NCBI GenBank assembly: GCA_031280455.1
Contig: JAITGR010000016.1
Location: 1-9,201, forward strand
Origin: Spirochaetaceae bacterium
GTDB taxonomy: Bacteria > Spirochaetota > Spirochaetia > Treponematales > Breznakiellaceae
Direction: 5' to 3'
Length of the DNA: 9,201 nt
The position numbers and the translations under genes were made by a program. The notes beneath the pieces are model-generated. The model worked only from the letters and a program-made list of their open reading frames with translations, was not told where the DNA came from and searched no databases. Below are positions 1 to 6,491 of this stretch, in pieces. Within the stretch, counting starts at the first letter, position 1; each line of letters begins with the position of its first letter.

Positions 1-63
1 ACATCCGACAGTGATATGCCTACGCTTGTTTTAGATGCGGGGATTACCCTAAGGCAACGCTGA
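1..63 (+). pseudogene. Truncated transposase fragment (IS1634/IS4-like, tentative)
   Basis: One plus-strand frame is open from the window edge to a TGA at 61-63 and encodes about 20 residues containing MPTLVLDAGIT. This resembles the block around the second catalytic aspartate of DDE transposases of the IS1634/IS4 type, where a strand plus D-A-G-[IM] is followed by an Asn-containing helix. Here the similarity ends at the Thr, and the frame runs into LRQR and a stop supplied by the adjacent repeat element. I read this as a transposase gene interrupted by the element, with the rest of the gene missing from the window. The match is short and made from memory of the family. The fragment could instead be the ordinary C-terminus of an unrelated protein. 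Confidence 0.33.
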
Positions 64-212
64 TTAAATCGAAGGCGGTGTCTGAATACGGAAGAGCGCA
101 AGGGATAGAAGCGGAATTTGGCCGCAAAGCGGCCAAATTGGAGCGGATAGCCCGGTTTTTGCGTAGCAAAAATGCGCCCTAATTTTAACGCTTGATTTAA
201 TCAGTGCTTCCC
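49..212 (-). repeat. Modular hairpin repeat element, copy 1 (MITE-like, ~160 bp)
   Basis: Read on the minus strand, this stretch shares three blocks in the same order with 8931-9159. Positions 166-212 match 8931-8977 (43 of 47), 136-160 match 9083-9107 (25 of 25) and 96-116 match 9139-9159 (21 of 21). Between the blocks lie non-homologous hairpins: a stem of five T against five A around GC-GTA-GC (156-172), and GGCCGC-AAA-GCGGCC (about 120-134). The two ends form imperfect terminal inverted repeats, 53-72 and 192-211 (16 of 20), sharing CTGATTAAATC. The size, the ends and the absence of a coding frame fit a non-autonomous mobile element or dispersed palindromic repeat. No convincing target-site duplication is visible. 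It lies just downstream of galE, and its hairpins could end galE transcription. Confidence 0.75.
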
Positions 213-240
213 TGCGGGAGGGCGTACCCCCCCACTGGCG

Positions 241-1221
241 CTACCGGCTCCGGTACATTTTCCAGGTGCTTTCGATAATTGATTCCAGGCTGGAACGGCT
301 GGCTTTCCACCCGAGCAGCTTTGCCGCGAGAGCGCTTGTCGCGTACAGTTTTGCGGGGTCGCCCGCGCGCCGGTCAGCATCTGTGGCCGGAATAGGACGC
401 CCTGTTACACGGCGCGCAACATCCAGCACCGTTTGCACAGAACTGCCCGTTTCGCTTCCCAAATTTACCACCAGGCTTGTGTCGTGAGTATGTATGTATT
501 CCAGCGCACGCAGATGGGCGCTTGCCAGGTCGCTTACGTGAATGTAGTCGCGTATGCAGGTGCCGTCCGGCGTGTCGTAGTCGCGGCCAAACACCGCAAA
601 ACCAGGCCGCAAACCAGCCGCGGTTTCCATGATAATCGGTATAAGATTTGCCGGATTTTGCTCCAGTCCGTGAATCCGGCCCGCGGCATCGTACCCGGCG
701 GCGTTAAAGTAGCGCAGGCTCGCGTGCCGTATGTTTTTCAGCCTGTCGTACCAGGCCAAAATGCGCTCTATTTCCAGCTTGGTAAACCCGTAATAGTTTT
801 CTGGATTGGCCGGATGCGCCTCGTCAATAGGAAGATAGCGCGGCTCCCCAAATATCGCGGCGCTCGACGAAAACACAAACCGGCGAATACCCGCGCGGCT
901 TACCGCGTTCAGAATGTTAATCGTGCCGTTTATATTGTTGAGCGAGTATTTTTCCGGCGCGCACATCGACTCGCCGGCGGCCTTGAACGCGGCCAGGTGC
1001 ATAACGGCATCGAAGGCACCGCCCTGGCCGCCTCCGCACACGGCGTCCAGGGCGGCGCTGTCCAGAATGTCCCCCCGGATAAAAGCCGCATCGGGGAACA
1101 AGTTGCACTCCTGCCCGCTGGAAAGATTGTCGAAAACGGTAACCCTATGCCCCGCATCCAGCAGCTCGCGCACAACATGGCCGCCAATGTAGCCGGCGCC
1201 GCCAATAACAAGAATGTTCAC
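241..1221 (-). CDS. galE: UDP-glucose 4-epimerase
   Basis: Interconverts UDP-glucose and UDP-galactose in the cytoplasm with bound NAD; it feeds galactose use and polysaccharide synthesis. It is a short-chain dehydrogenase-type enzyme of 326 residues, the usual GalE length. Visible motifs are the NAD-binding GGAGYIGG (residues 7-14), FDNLSSG (30-36), GDILD (50-54), HLAAFKAAGES (75-85), the catalytic SSSAAIFG (Ser120) and the Y144-G-F-T-K148 pair, then LRYFNAAGYD and RDYIHVSDLA. The residue aligning with E. coli Tyr299, which gates N-acetylated substrates, is Leu292, as I recall for many bacterial GalEs, so UDP-GalNAc activity cannot be excluded. I chose the GTG start at 1221 because it gives the canonical MNILVIGGAGYIGG N-terminus; the open frame reaches 1287 but would run into the upstream gene. 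The start follows that gene's stop by 1 base, with a weak GGGG upstream, implying translational coupling. Confidence 0.95.
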   Translation of the reverse strand: MNILVIGGAGYIGGHVVRELLDAGHRVTVFDNLSSGQECNLFPDAAFIRGDILDSAALDAVCGGGQGGAFDAVMHLAAFKAAGESMCAPEKYSLNNINGTINILNAVSRAGIRRFVFSSSAAIFGEPRYLPIDEAHPANPENYYGFTKLEIERILAWYDRLKNIRHASLRYFNAAGYDAAGRIHGLEQNPANLIPIIMETAAGLRPGFAVFGRDYDTPDGTCIRDYIHVSDLASAHLRALEYIHTHDTSLVVNLGSETGSSVQTVLDVARRVTGRPIPATDADRRAGDPAKLYATSALAAKLLGWKASRSSLESIIESTWKMYRSR

Positions 1222-1222
1222 A

Positions 1223-2149
1223 CTAGCCCCACAGCCGCGCCGGATACACGCCGGCCTGAATAAGGGCGCGTATCTTTGCCGCCACAAGCTCGCGGTCTTC
1301 CTTATACGTTACGCCGAACCAGTCCGCGTCGCTCGCAAGCGCGTGTACGGTCAGAACGCCGTCCGCGATAAATTTACCGGCGGCCATAGGCAGATAGCAC
1401 TCGCTCTTTACTTCGCCGCCATGTTCAGCAAGAAAACTGGCGACATACTCGCGCACGTACGGCAGTATACGCGGCGGGAACCCCCAAAAATTCATCGAAA
1501 CGGGCGTGTCGTCGTCCAGTACCCGCGTGCTGCCGTCCTCAAATGTGTTGATAATGCGGCCATCCGCCTGTCGCTGAATCGCCGTCAGCTCTTCAATGGT
1601 ACCAAGCCGGCCGCCGGTAACGGCGCAGACCCCGCGCGTAACGGTCCCCAGCGGCGAGAGCGTTTTAGCCAGCTTGTACGGAACAAACGCGCCGTCCTCG
1701 CGCCCACTTTCGGCAAGGAAGCGCGCCATCACCACAAACGCTTCACGGCTGTAAAAGTCATCGGCGTTTATCACGCAGAACGGCTGGTCAATGGCCTCCG
1801 CCGCGCACAAAAGCGCGTGCGCCGTCCCCCAGGGCTTGACGCGGCCGGCAGTCCGCGCCCGCACCGCGAGCTCCGGCGGCAGCAGGCTGTCGTTTTCCTG
1901 GTAGACCAGCGTGAACGGAACCCGCCGCTCCATGCGCGAAAGCACAATGCTTTTAAAATCCGCCTCTATCGCGTGGCGAATAATAAAAATAACCCGGCCA
2001 AAACCGGCCTCCAGCGCGTCGTACACCGAATAGTCCAGCAGCGCCTCGCCGCCATCGCCTATCGCGTCCATCTGCTTAAGCCCGCCGTACCGGCTCCCCG
2101 TACCTGCCGCAAGAACCACCAGCGCCGGAGCCATATCTCCAATATTCAT
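1223..2149 (-). CDS. Sugar-1-phosphate nucleotidyltransferase (probable UTP-hexose-1-P uridylyltransferase)
   Basis: Predicted to couple a nucleotide to a hexose 1-phosphate, probably making the UDP-sugar used by the downstream GalE. It has 308 residues with an NTP_transferase Rossmann-like fold. The signature loop is LAAGTGSRYGGLKQ (residues 13-26). Further motifs are KPWGTAHAL (105-113), a metal/substrate motif INADDFY (127-133), SMNFWGF, and WFGVTYKEDRE near the C-terminus. This is not the classical GalU sequence (AAGLGTRFLPATK); it belongs to a divergent family usually annotated only as nucleotidyltransferase. The substrate is inferred from galE, 1 base downstream. Glucose, galactose or N-acetylhexosamine 1-phosphate are all possible. 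I chose the ATG at 2149 because AGAGG lies 5 bases upstream. A TTG at 2176 would add nine residues and an ATG five codons in would remove five. Confidence 0.85.
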   Translation of the reverse strand: MNIGDMAPALVVLAAGTGSRYGGLKQMDAIGDGGEALLDYSVYDALEAGFGRVIFIIRHAIEADFKSIVLSRMERRVPFTLVYQENDSLLPPELAVRARTAGRVKPWGTAHALLCAAEAIDQPFCVINADDFYSREAFVVMARFLAESGREDGAFVPYKLAKTLSPLGTVTRGVCAVTGGRLGTIEELTAIQRQADGRIINTFEDGSTRVLDDDTPVSMNFWGFPPRILPYVREYVASFLAEHGGEVKSECYLPMAAGKFIADGVLTVHALASDADWFGVTYKEDRELVAAKIRALIQAGVYPARLWG

Positions 2150-2151
2150 CT

Positions 2152-2160
2152 GCACCTCTC
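2152..2160 (-). promoter_or_regulatory. Ribosome binding site deciding the nucleotidyltransferase start
   Basis: The minus strand reads GAGAGGTGC here, with AGAGG ending 5 bases before the ATG at 2149-2147. The upstream TTG at 2176 has no comparable purine tract, and the ATG at 2134-2132 has GGAG only 2 bases away. This supports the 308-residue form. Confidence 0.6.
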
Positions 2161-2188
2161 GCAAAAGTTTGTACAAAAAGACTAGCGC

Positions 2189-2217
2189 ATTTTAGGCAAA
2201 TAATGAAGCACTGATTA
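2189..2217 (-). promoter_or_regulatory. Candidate promoter for the nucleotidyltransferase-galE operon
   Basis: On the minus strand a -10-like TAAAAT (2194-2189) lies 17 bases after a poor -35-like TAATCA (2217-2212). The -35 falls inside the 16-bp remnant of the repeat element, so that remnant may contribute to the promoter. The -10 is good (5 of 6) and the -35 weak (3 of 6). Confidence 0.25.
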
Positions 2218-2220
2218 AAT
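2205..2220 (+). repeat. Terminal fragment of the modular repeat element
   Basis: GAAGCACTGATTAAAT is identical to the outer end of copy 1 (minus strand, 210 down to 195) and differs by two bases from the same end of copy 2 (8933-8948). The match stops abruptly at GCGGCGG. It looks like a solo end or the remnant of a decayed copy between two divergent genes. Confidence 0.5.
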
Positions 2221-2248
2221 GCGGCGGAAAAAACTGGTTGCCGCCTGC

Positions 2249-2277
2249 TTGCCAAACCGTGCGCTTTTCCGTATGTT
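2249..2277 (+). promoter_or_regulatory. Candidate promoter for the giant lipoprotein gene
   Basis: TTGCCA (2249-2254, 5 of 6 to the -35 consensus) is followed after exactly 17 bases by TATGTT (2272-2277, 4 of 6 to the -10). Transcription would start near 2284, at the proposed GTG start itself. That would give a leaderless or nearly leaderless mRNA, consistent with the lack of any Shine-Dalgarno sequence before 2284. Confidence 0.35.
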
Positions 2278-2283
2278 TGTCAT

Positions 2284-5200
2284 GTGAGAAGTTTTTGCGC
2301 TCCCTGTAGACTGCGCCCGGCTCTTCCGCTTCTTGGACGGCCGCTTTTTGTGTGGGGCTTTGCGCTCCTCGTGCTGGCCTCCGGCTGCGAGGAAGTGCAG
2401 TCGCCGCCCGCATCCCCGCCGCCCCCGCCGGTGCCGGATACCCCCGCGTTGCTGTACGCGGGCGACGGTACACTCACCGTCCGCTGGCCGGCTGTCGCCG
2501 GCGCCCAGAGATACGAACTTTCGCTGGACGGCAAAAAACCCTGGAGCAGGGCGGACATTTACGCCGATGAAGACGACCCTTCACTTTATACCGGCATCGT
2601 CAGAAGCCTGAACAACGAAAACACCTACCACGTCTACGTGCGCTCGATTTCCGCGGACGGGACTGCCAGCGAATGGAGCGAGTCGATTGCGGGTAAGCCG
2701 CACGCATTTGCCGTCGTCGTGCTTGACCAGTACGATGTTCAGCTTGAATCGTTTGGCAAACTGGAACACGCCGTAAGTTACCTGGCAAACGCTCCCGCCG
2801 GAGCGTACAAAATGGTCATCGTTACCGACAACCTTACCCCAGCCGCCGGCGAGCTGGCGTTTACCGATAAAACCCTCACCATAACCAGCGACGGCAGAAC
2901 GCTCCGTCCCGCCGCTGACGGCGACGGCGATATATGGTCGTTTTACGGCGGCGTGTACATCATCAGCCGCTTGACTATCGAAGGTTTTGCCGAAGGCGAG
3001 AAAGCGCTGCTTACGGTGTGCAGCGGCGCGCTCACCTTAAAAGAAGGCGCTGTGCTGAAAGGCGCTGCCTGCGCGGTCGAGGTCGCCGAGACGGCCAGCT
3101 TGACGCTGACAGGGGGCGGTGCCGGCGACGCGGCAGAGACCGCAGGCGCGGCTATCCGCGAAAACGTTCTGGGCATTCACTGCAAGGGCGGCAGCGTAAG
3201 CGCAAGCGGCGGCGCGTCCATTGCCGCCAACACCCAGGACGGCGTGCTTATGGAAGGCGGCGTTTTCGCGCTGGGCGGCGAGGCGACACTGGCCGAAAAC
3301 GCGCGCTACGGGGCGGACATTCACTTTGGTACCATGACGCTGACCGGCGAAGCGTTTGCCGGCGGCAACGGAAGCGCCGCTGTCGCGGTGCAGGGTTTGG
3401 AGGCCGCGCTCAACATTGAAGGCGGCAGCATCGCGCAGAACAGCGGATTTTCTGTTTTGCTGCGCAGCGGCGCGCTGGCGGTGAGCGGCGGGGAAATTCA
3501 ACAAGGCGCGGTCGCGCAGGAAAACGGCGTGCTTACCATAACCGGCGGCACCCTAAAAGGCGGGCTGGCCGTCCTGCGGGGAACGGTGGCGTTTTCCGCA
3601 GGCACGATTGCGTCGGGCGGCGTTATTGTGGGCGACGATGCGGACATAGCGCTTTCCGGCACGGCGGAGATAACATACGGCGTGGAAGGGAACTACGTGA
3701 GCCTGCCGCCGGGCAAACAGTTGGCGATAAACGGCACGTTGAGCGCCGCCGTTACTGCCGAGCTCGGCCCTGCCGCCGGTGAGGAGGATGCGTGGTTTAC
3801 GCCGGATCACCTGCTTATAAGCGGCGATGTCGCGCTCACCGAAAACTACCGCCGGTTCAAGGTAAAGCGGCGGCCAAACAGCGCCCGCTGGCGCGTCAAC
3901 AACAACGGGTATCTGCAAAAAATTACCGAAATATACGTTGCCACGCTGGAAAACGGCGGCAGCGACAGTAACGAAGGCTCTTCAACCGAAAGTCCGTACC
4001 TGACGCTGGGGCGGGCGCTTTCCGAAGTTGACGAAGGCTCGGTTGTAAAAATAAACGGCGTACTCGGCGCGGCCAACGCGGGCGATGCGGCGAGCGGCAC
4101 CAGCACGTTCACCCTGAACAATGTAAGCATTACGGTAGAAGGCGTAACGCTGGACTCCGGCTTTCAGGCTGCGGACGGCAAACCGGCGCTGCAACTGACC
4201 GGCGCGTGCGATGTTACGTTGAGCGGCCTTGTGCTGCGGGGCGCTGTGGGTTCCAGCGAAGCGAAGGAATTGTGGGTTACCGGAACTTCCCGCGTGTTGC
4301 TGGAAAACACGGTGAACATTCAGCATGGCGTAAGCTACCAGTCGGATGCTCTGGCCGCATCGCGGGTGTCGGGCAGCGTCGGCGGGGCGGTGTTCGTCTC
4401 GCAGGGTACGCTGGAGGTACCCGGCACGGTGAGCGGCGGCGTTACCGTAAGCGGCGGCACGGCGAGCGTTGGCGGCACGGTTGGCGGCCAGCTTGCGGTG
4501 AGCGGCACGGGCGCGCTTGCGGTAGGCGGCACGGTCGCGGGCGGCTGCGTCATTACCGGCGGCGTTGTGCAGATCTTGGCGGGGGGGAGCGCCGGCGGCC
4601 CCAGCACGATTTCCGGCGGCAGCCTGGAGATAGCCGCGGGCGGCGCGTTGAACAACACGGTCGCGGTATCCGCCGCGGGCACGGTTCAGGTTGAAGGGAC
4701 ATTGGGCGGCGCTGTGGTAAGCGGCAGTACGCTGACGGTCGCGGCAAGCGGCCTGGTAACCACGCTCGTGGTCCAGGGCAGCGGCGCGGTCGTTGTGGAC
4801 GGCGGCACGGTGAGCAGTCTGAACGTGCAGGGCGGCCAGGCAGCTCTGGCGGGGACGGTTACCATGCTGGCGGCAAGCGGCGGGCAGGTGCGGACGAGCG
4901 CCGCCGTATCGGTACCGGCAGGTTCGGTGAGCGGCGGCGCGTTTGCCGTCAGCCACCGGTACTCCGGCGCTATCAGCGTGAGCGGCGGGACTGTTTCGCT
5001 GGAAGATACCGTCGAAGCGGCGATATACAGCGGCATGGTCAATGTCTCCGGCGGGCAATTCGTCATGCGGGGCGCCGAAAATGCCATCCAGGGCGGCGTG
5101 AATGTGTCGCAGAGCGGGAGCGCCGTCCTCACCGGCCAGGTACAGGCGCTTACCGTCAGCGGCGGCACAACGCTGGCAGACGGCAGCATTACGGCCATTA

Positions 5201-6399
5201 CGGTCAGCGGCGGCACACTGACGACCAGCGGGGACATCGTAAGCGCCGCGACAAATGTGCTGAGCGGCACCTTCAACCTGCGGCACACGCATACCGGCAC
5301 GGTCAATGTGAGCGGCGGCCAGTTTACTATGGCGGCGGCGGCGAATGTGCCGGACGGCGGTAAAATTATTCTGGCGGCAGGTAGAACGGTCGGGCTTGGC
5401 GCGGAGGCTTTGAGCGTAGCGGACGGGAGCCAGTGCATCGCCATTACCGATAAGCCTGCGGGCTTGGCGACCCGCGCTGTTCTTACCGGAGAGACCGCCG
5501 CGCTGTCTGGCAATTTCCTCAAATTCGCTATTGAACAGGCGGCGGGTGAGCATTACGGCATCGACAGCGCCGGTTTCTGCCGCGCCCAGTTCGCTTCGGG
5601 CGGCAGTGTCAGCTACTACACATCAGGCGGCGCTGTGTACGAGGTGCACACGTTTACCAACACTATGATGCCGGATGTTTTTACCTTCTTTATCCCGCGC
5701 CCGCTTGAAGTGCTGGTTGCCGGCGGCGGCGGCGGCGGCGGCGGGGCGTTTACCGACCTTCCGGGCGGCGGCGGCGGTGCGGGCGGGTTTGTCTTGGCAG
5801 AGATACCCGCGCCGGAATCGTCGTACACCGTCAGCGTGGGCGCAGGCGGCGCGGGCGGTATGCCGTGCGGCAGCGGCGTGGTGTCGCAGGGCGGTGCCGG
5901 CGGGGACTCGGCGTTCGGCGCGTATGTGGCGACCGGCGGCGGGGGCGGTGCCGCCCCGGGCGGCGGGGGGGATGCCGCCGCTCCCGCAACGGACGGCGGG
6001 TCGGGCGGCGGCGCTGTCTCGGCGGCGGCGGACGGCGGCGCGGGTACGCTTAACCAGGGCTATGCCGGCGGCGGCGCGACGGGGGTTGATGCAGCCGGCG
6101 GCGGCGGCGGCGCGGGCAGCGCCGGCGTGGACGCAAGCGGCGATACTGCGGGGACTGCCGGCGGCTGTGGTGTGCAGAACGCCATAAGCGGCACGCCGCG
6201 CTGGTACGGCTGCGGCGGGCCGGCAGGTGTCGGCACTGACGGCATACCAATTGCCGAAAACATGGCCGCCGGCATCGCCGGCACCTACACCGGCGCGATC
6301 CCGTACAGCGGAAACGGCGGCGCGGGCGGAAACGCCGGCCTCTCGCAAGGCAGCGCCGGCAGCAGCGGCATCGTCGTGCTGCGCTTCCAGTGCCGGTAG
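2284..6399 (+). CDS. Giant surface lipoprotein: FN3-like, two beta-helix modules, glycine-rich C-terminus
   Basis: No named homologue recognised. It has 1371 residues. The signal peptide has a basic start, a hydrophobic PLFVWGFALLVLA stretch and the lipobox ASGC with Cys35; Ala at -3 is typical of relaxed spirochaete lipoboxes. A Pro-rich linker (41-54) precedes a fibronectin-III-like domain (about 53-138). Residues 150-540 form a Gly/Ser/Thr-rich beta-helix module. A second begins at 550 with a DUF1565-like block (GGSDSNEGSSTESPYLTLGRAL split over 560-581) and runs to about 1100; it includes AIDA/Ag43-like rungs (about 718-1032). Both modules end in a similar cap. Residues 1141-1371 are a glycine-rich domain opening LEVLVAGG and closing SGIVVLRFQCR, a known type in phage and bacterial surface proteins. 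The likely role is adhesion, matrix binding or envelope structure. The start is uncertain: GTG 2284 lacks a ribosome binding site, but a downstream GTG (2350) would leave no basic n-region. The gene is monocistronic, divergent from the galE operon. Confidence 0.85.
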   Translation: MRSFCAPCRLRPALPLLGRPLFVWGFALLVLASGCEEVQSPPASPPPPPVPDTPALLYAGDGTLTVRWPAVAGAQRYELSLDGKKPWSRADIYADEDDPSLYTGIVRSLNNENTYHVYVRSISADGTASEWSESIAGKPHAFAVVVLDQYDVQLESFGKLEHAVSYLANAPAGAYKMVIVTDNLTPAAGELAFTDKTLTITSDGRTLRPAADGDGDIWSFYGGVYIISRLTIEGFAEGEKALLTVCSGALTLKEGAVLKGAACAVEVAETASLTLTGGGAGDAAETAGAAIRENVLGIHCKGGSVSASGGASIAANTQDGVLMEGGVFALGGEATLAENARYGADIHFGTMTLTGEAFAGGNGSAAVAVQGLEAALNIEGGSIAQNSGFSVLLRSGALAVSGGEIQQGAVAQENGVLTITGGTLKGGLAVLRGTVAFSAGTIASGGVIVGDDADIALSGTAEITYGVEGNYVSLPPGKQLAINGTLSAAVTAELGPAAGEEDAWFTPDHLLISGDVALTENYRRFKVKRRPNSARWRVNNNGYLQKITEIYVATLENGGSDSNEGSSTESPYLTLGRALSEVDEGSVVKINGVLGAANAGDAASGTSTFTLNNVSITVEGVTLDSGFQAADGKPALQLTGACDVTLSGLVLRGAVGSSEAKELWVTGTSRVLLENTVNIQHGVSYQSDALAASRVSGSVGGAVFVSQGTLEVPGTVSGGVTVSGGTASVGGTVGGQLAVSGTGALAVGGTVAGGCVITGGVVQILAGGSAGGPSTISGGSLEIAAGGALNNTVAVSAAGTVQVEGTLGGAVVSGSTLTVAASGLVTTLVVQGSGAVVVDGGTVSSLNVQGGQAALAGTVTMLAASGGQVRTSAAVSVPAGSVSGGAFAVSHRYSGAISVSGGTVSLEDTVEAAIYSGMVNVSGGQFVMRGAENAIQGGVNVSQSGSAVLTGQVQALTVSGGTTLADGSITAITVSGGTLTTSGDIVSAATNVLSGTFNLRHTHTGTVNVSGGQFTMAAAANVPDGGKIILAAGRTVGLGAEALSVADGSQCIAITDKPAGLATRAVLTGETAALSGNFLKFAIEQAAGEHYGIDSAGFCRAQFASGGSVSYYTSGGAVYEVHTFTNTMMPDVFTFFIPRPLEVLVAGGGGGGGGAFTDLPGGGGGAGGFVLAEIPAPESSYTVSVGAGGAGGMPCGSGVVSQGGAGGDSAFGAYVATGGGGGAAPGGGGDAAAPATDGGSGGGAVSAAADGGAGTLNQGYAGGGATGVDAAGGGGGAGSAGVDASGDTAGTAGGCGVQNAISGTPRWYGCGGPAGVGTDGIPIAENMAAGIAGTYTGAIPYSGNGGAGGNAGLSQGSAGSSGIVVLRFQCR
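4435..5380 (+). repeat. AIDA/Ag43-like beta-helix rung array within the lipoprotein
   Basis: About 17 degenerate units of 15-22 residues run in one frame. Each is built on a strand such as VTVSGGT, ITVSGGT or VNVSGGQ, followed by a second short strand and a Gly-rich turn. At DNA level, words of the type GTNAGCGGCGGC recur. Two identical 15-base copies (5155-5169 and 5203-5217) lie exactly 48 bases apart, one 16-residue unit. The pattern resembles the passenger repeats of AIDA-I and antigen 43, but no autotransporter barrel follows. Confidence 0.6.
5721..5744 (+). repeat. In-frame (CGG)8 trinucleotide tract
   Basis: Eight perfect CGG units encode most of a polyglycine run right after LEVLVA, at the start of the glycine-rich domain. 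Slippage would change the number of glycines but not the frame, so it would vary the protein rather than switch it on or off. Confidence 0.8.
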
Positions 6400-6432
6400 T
6401 CTGCCGTGGCATCACGCCATGCGCGGAACATC

Positions 6433-6461
6433 GCCGCTGTTTTTAAGAGGACATCGCGGGA
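6433..6461 (-). repeat. Intergenic degenerate copy of the moxR 3' end
   Basis: These 29 bases match 6499-6527, the last codons of the moxR-type gene, at 24 positions, including an identical 12-base start and 8-base end. Read on the minus strand the copy gives SRDVLLKTAA, against SRDILAKTAA in the gene. The offset is 66 bases. It is either a partial duplication of the gene end or two copies of a small repeat, one of which was recruited as coding sequence. Confidence 0.6.
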
Positions 6462-6475
6462 TCCCGCGATTTGTT
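6453..6475 (+). terminator. Hairpin in the convergent spacer, possible terminator
   Basis: ATCGCGGGATCCCGCGAT (6453-6470) is a perfect palindrome. It can form a 7-bp GC-rich stem with a GATC loop and is followed on the plus strand by TTTGTTG, a short U-rich tail. It lies 54 bases after the lipoprotein stop and before the end of the opposing moxR gene, as expected for a terminator of the lipoprotein transcript. The tail is imperfect. There is no equivalent T tract on the minus strand. Confidence 0.4.
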
Positions 6476-6491
6476 GTGAAAAATGCTGATA

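Noticed and set aside
213..240. Intrinsic terminator directly after galE
   Set aside because: Only short GC runs are present (a TCCC-TGC-GGGA mini-stem and a C run) with no T tract on the minus strand; the repeat element further on is the better candidate.
433..1263. Long plus-strand open frames opposite galE and the nucleotidyltransferase (433-1263, 1214-2185)
   Set aside because: The minus strand encodes recognisable full-length enzymes. The plus-strand products are low-complexity and basic, with no family features.
1222..1287. N-terminal extension of GalE to 1287
   Set aside because: It would overlap the end of the upstream gene and add Arg/Cys-rich residues before a canonical NAD-binding start.
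2150..2176. N-terminal extension of the nucleotidyltransferase from a TTG at 2176
   Set aside because: It has no ribosome binding site and lies too near the candidate promoter; the ATG at 2149 has a well-spaced AGAGG.
4435..5380. CRISPR-like appearance of the regularly spaced GCGGCGG words
   Set aside because: The spacing follows protein rungs, the repeats are degenerate and in frame, and there are no unique spacers of even length.
3982..5553. A 523-codon minus-strand open frame opposite the lipoprotein gene
   Set aside because: It is a mirror of GC-rich Gly/Ser codons. Its product is Arg/Ala/His-rich without domains, and the plus strand has a signal peptide, domains and a continuous frame.
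5623..6348. Ala/Arg-rich minus-strand and shifted plus-strand frames in the glycine-rich region
   Set aside because: They arise from GGC/GCC repeats read in other frames.
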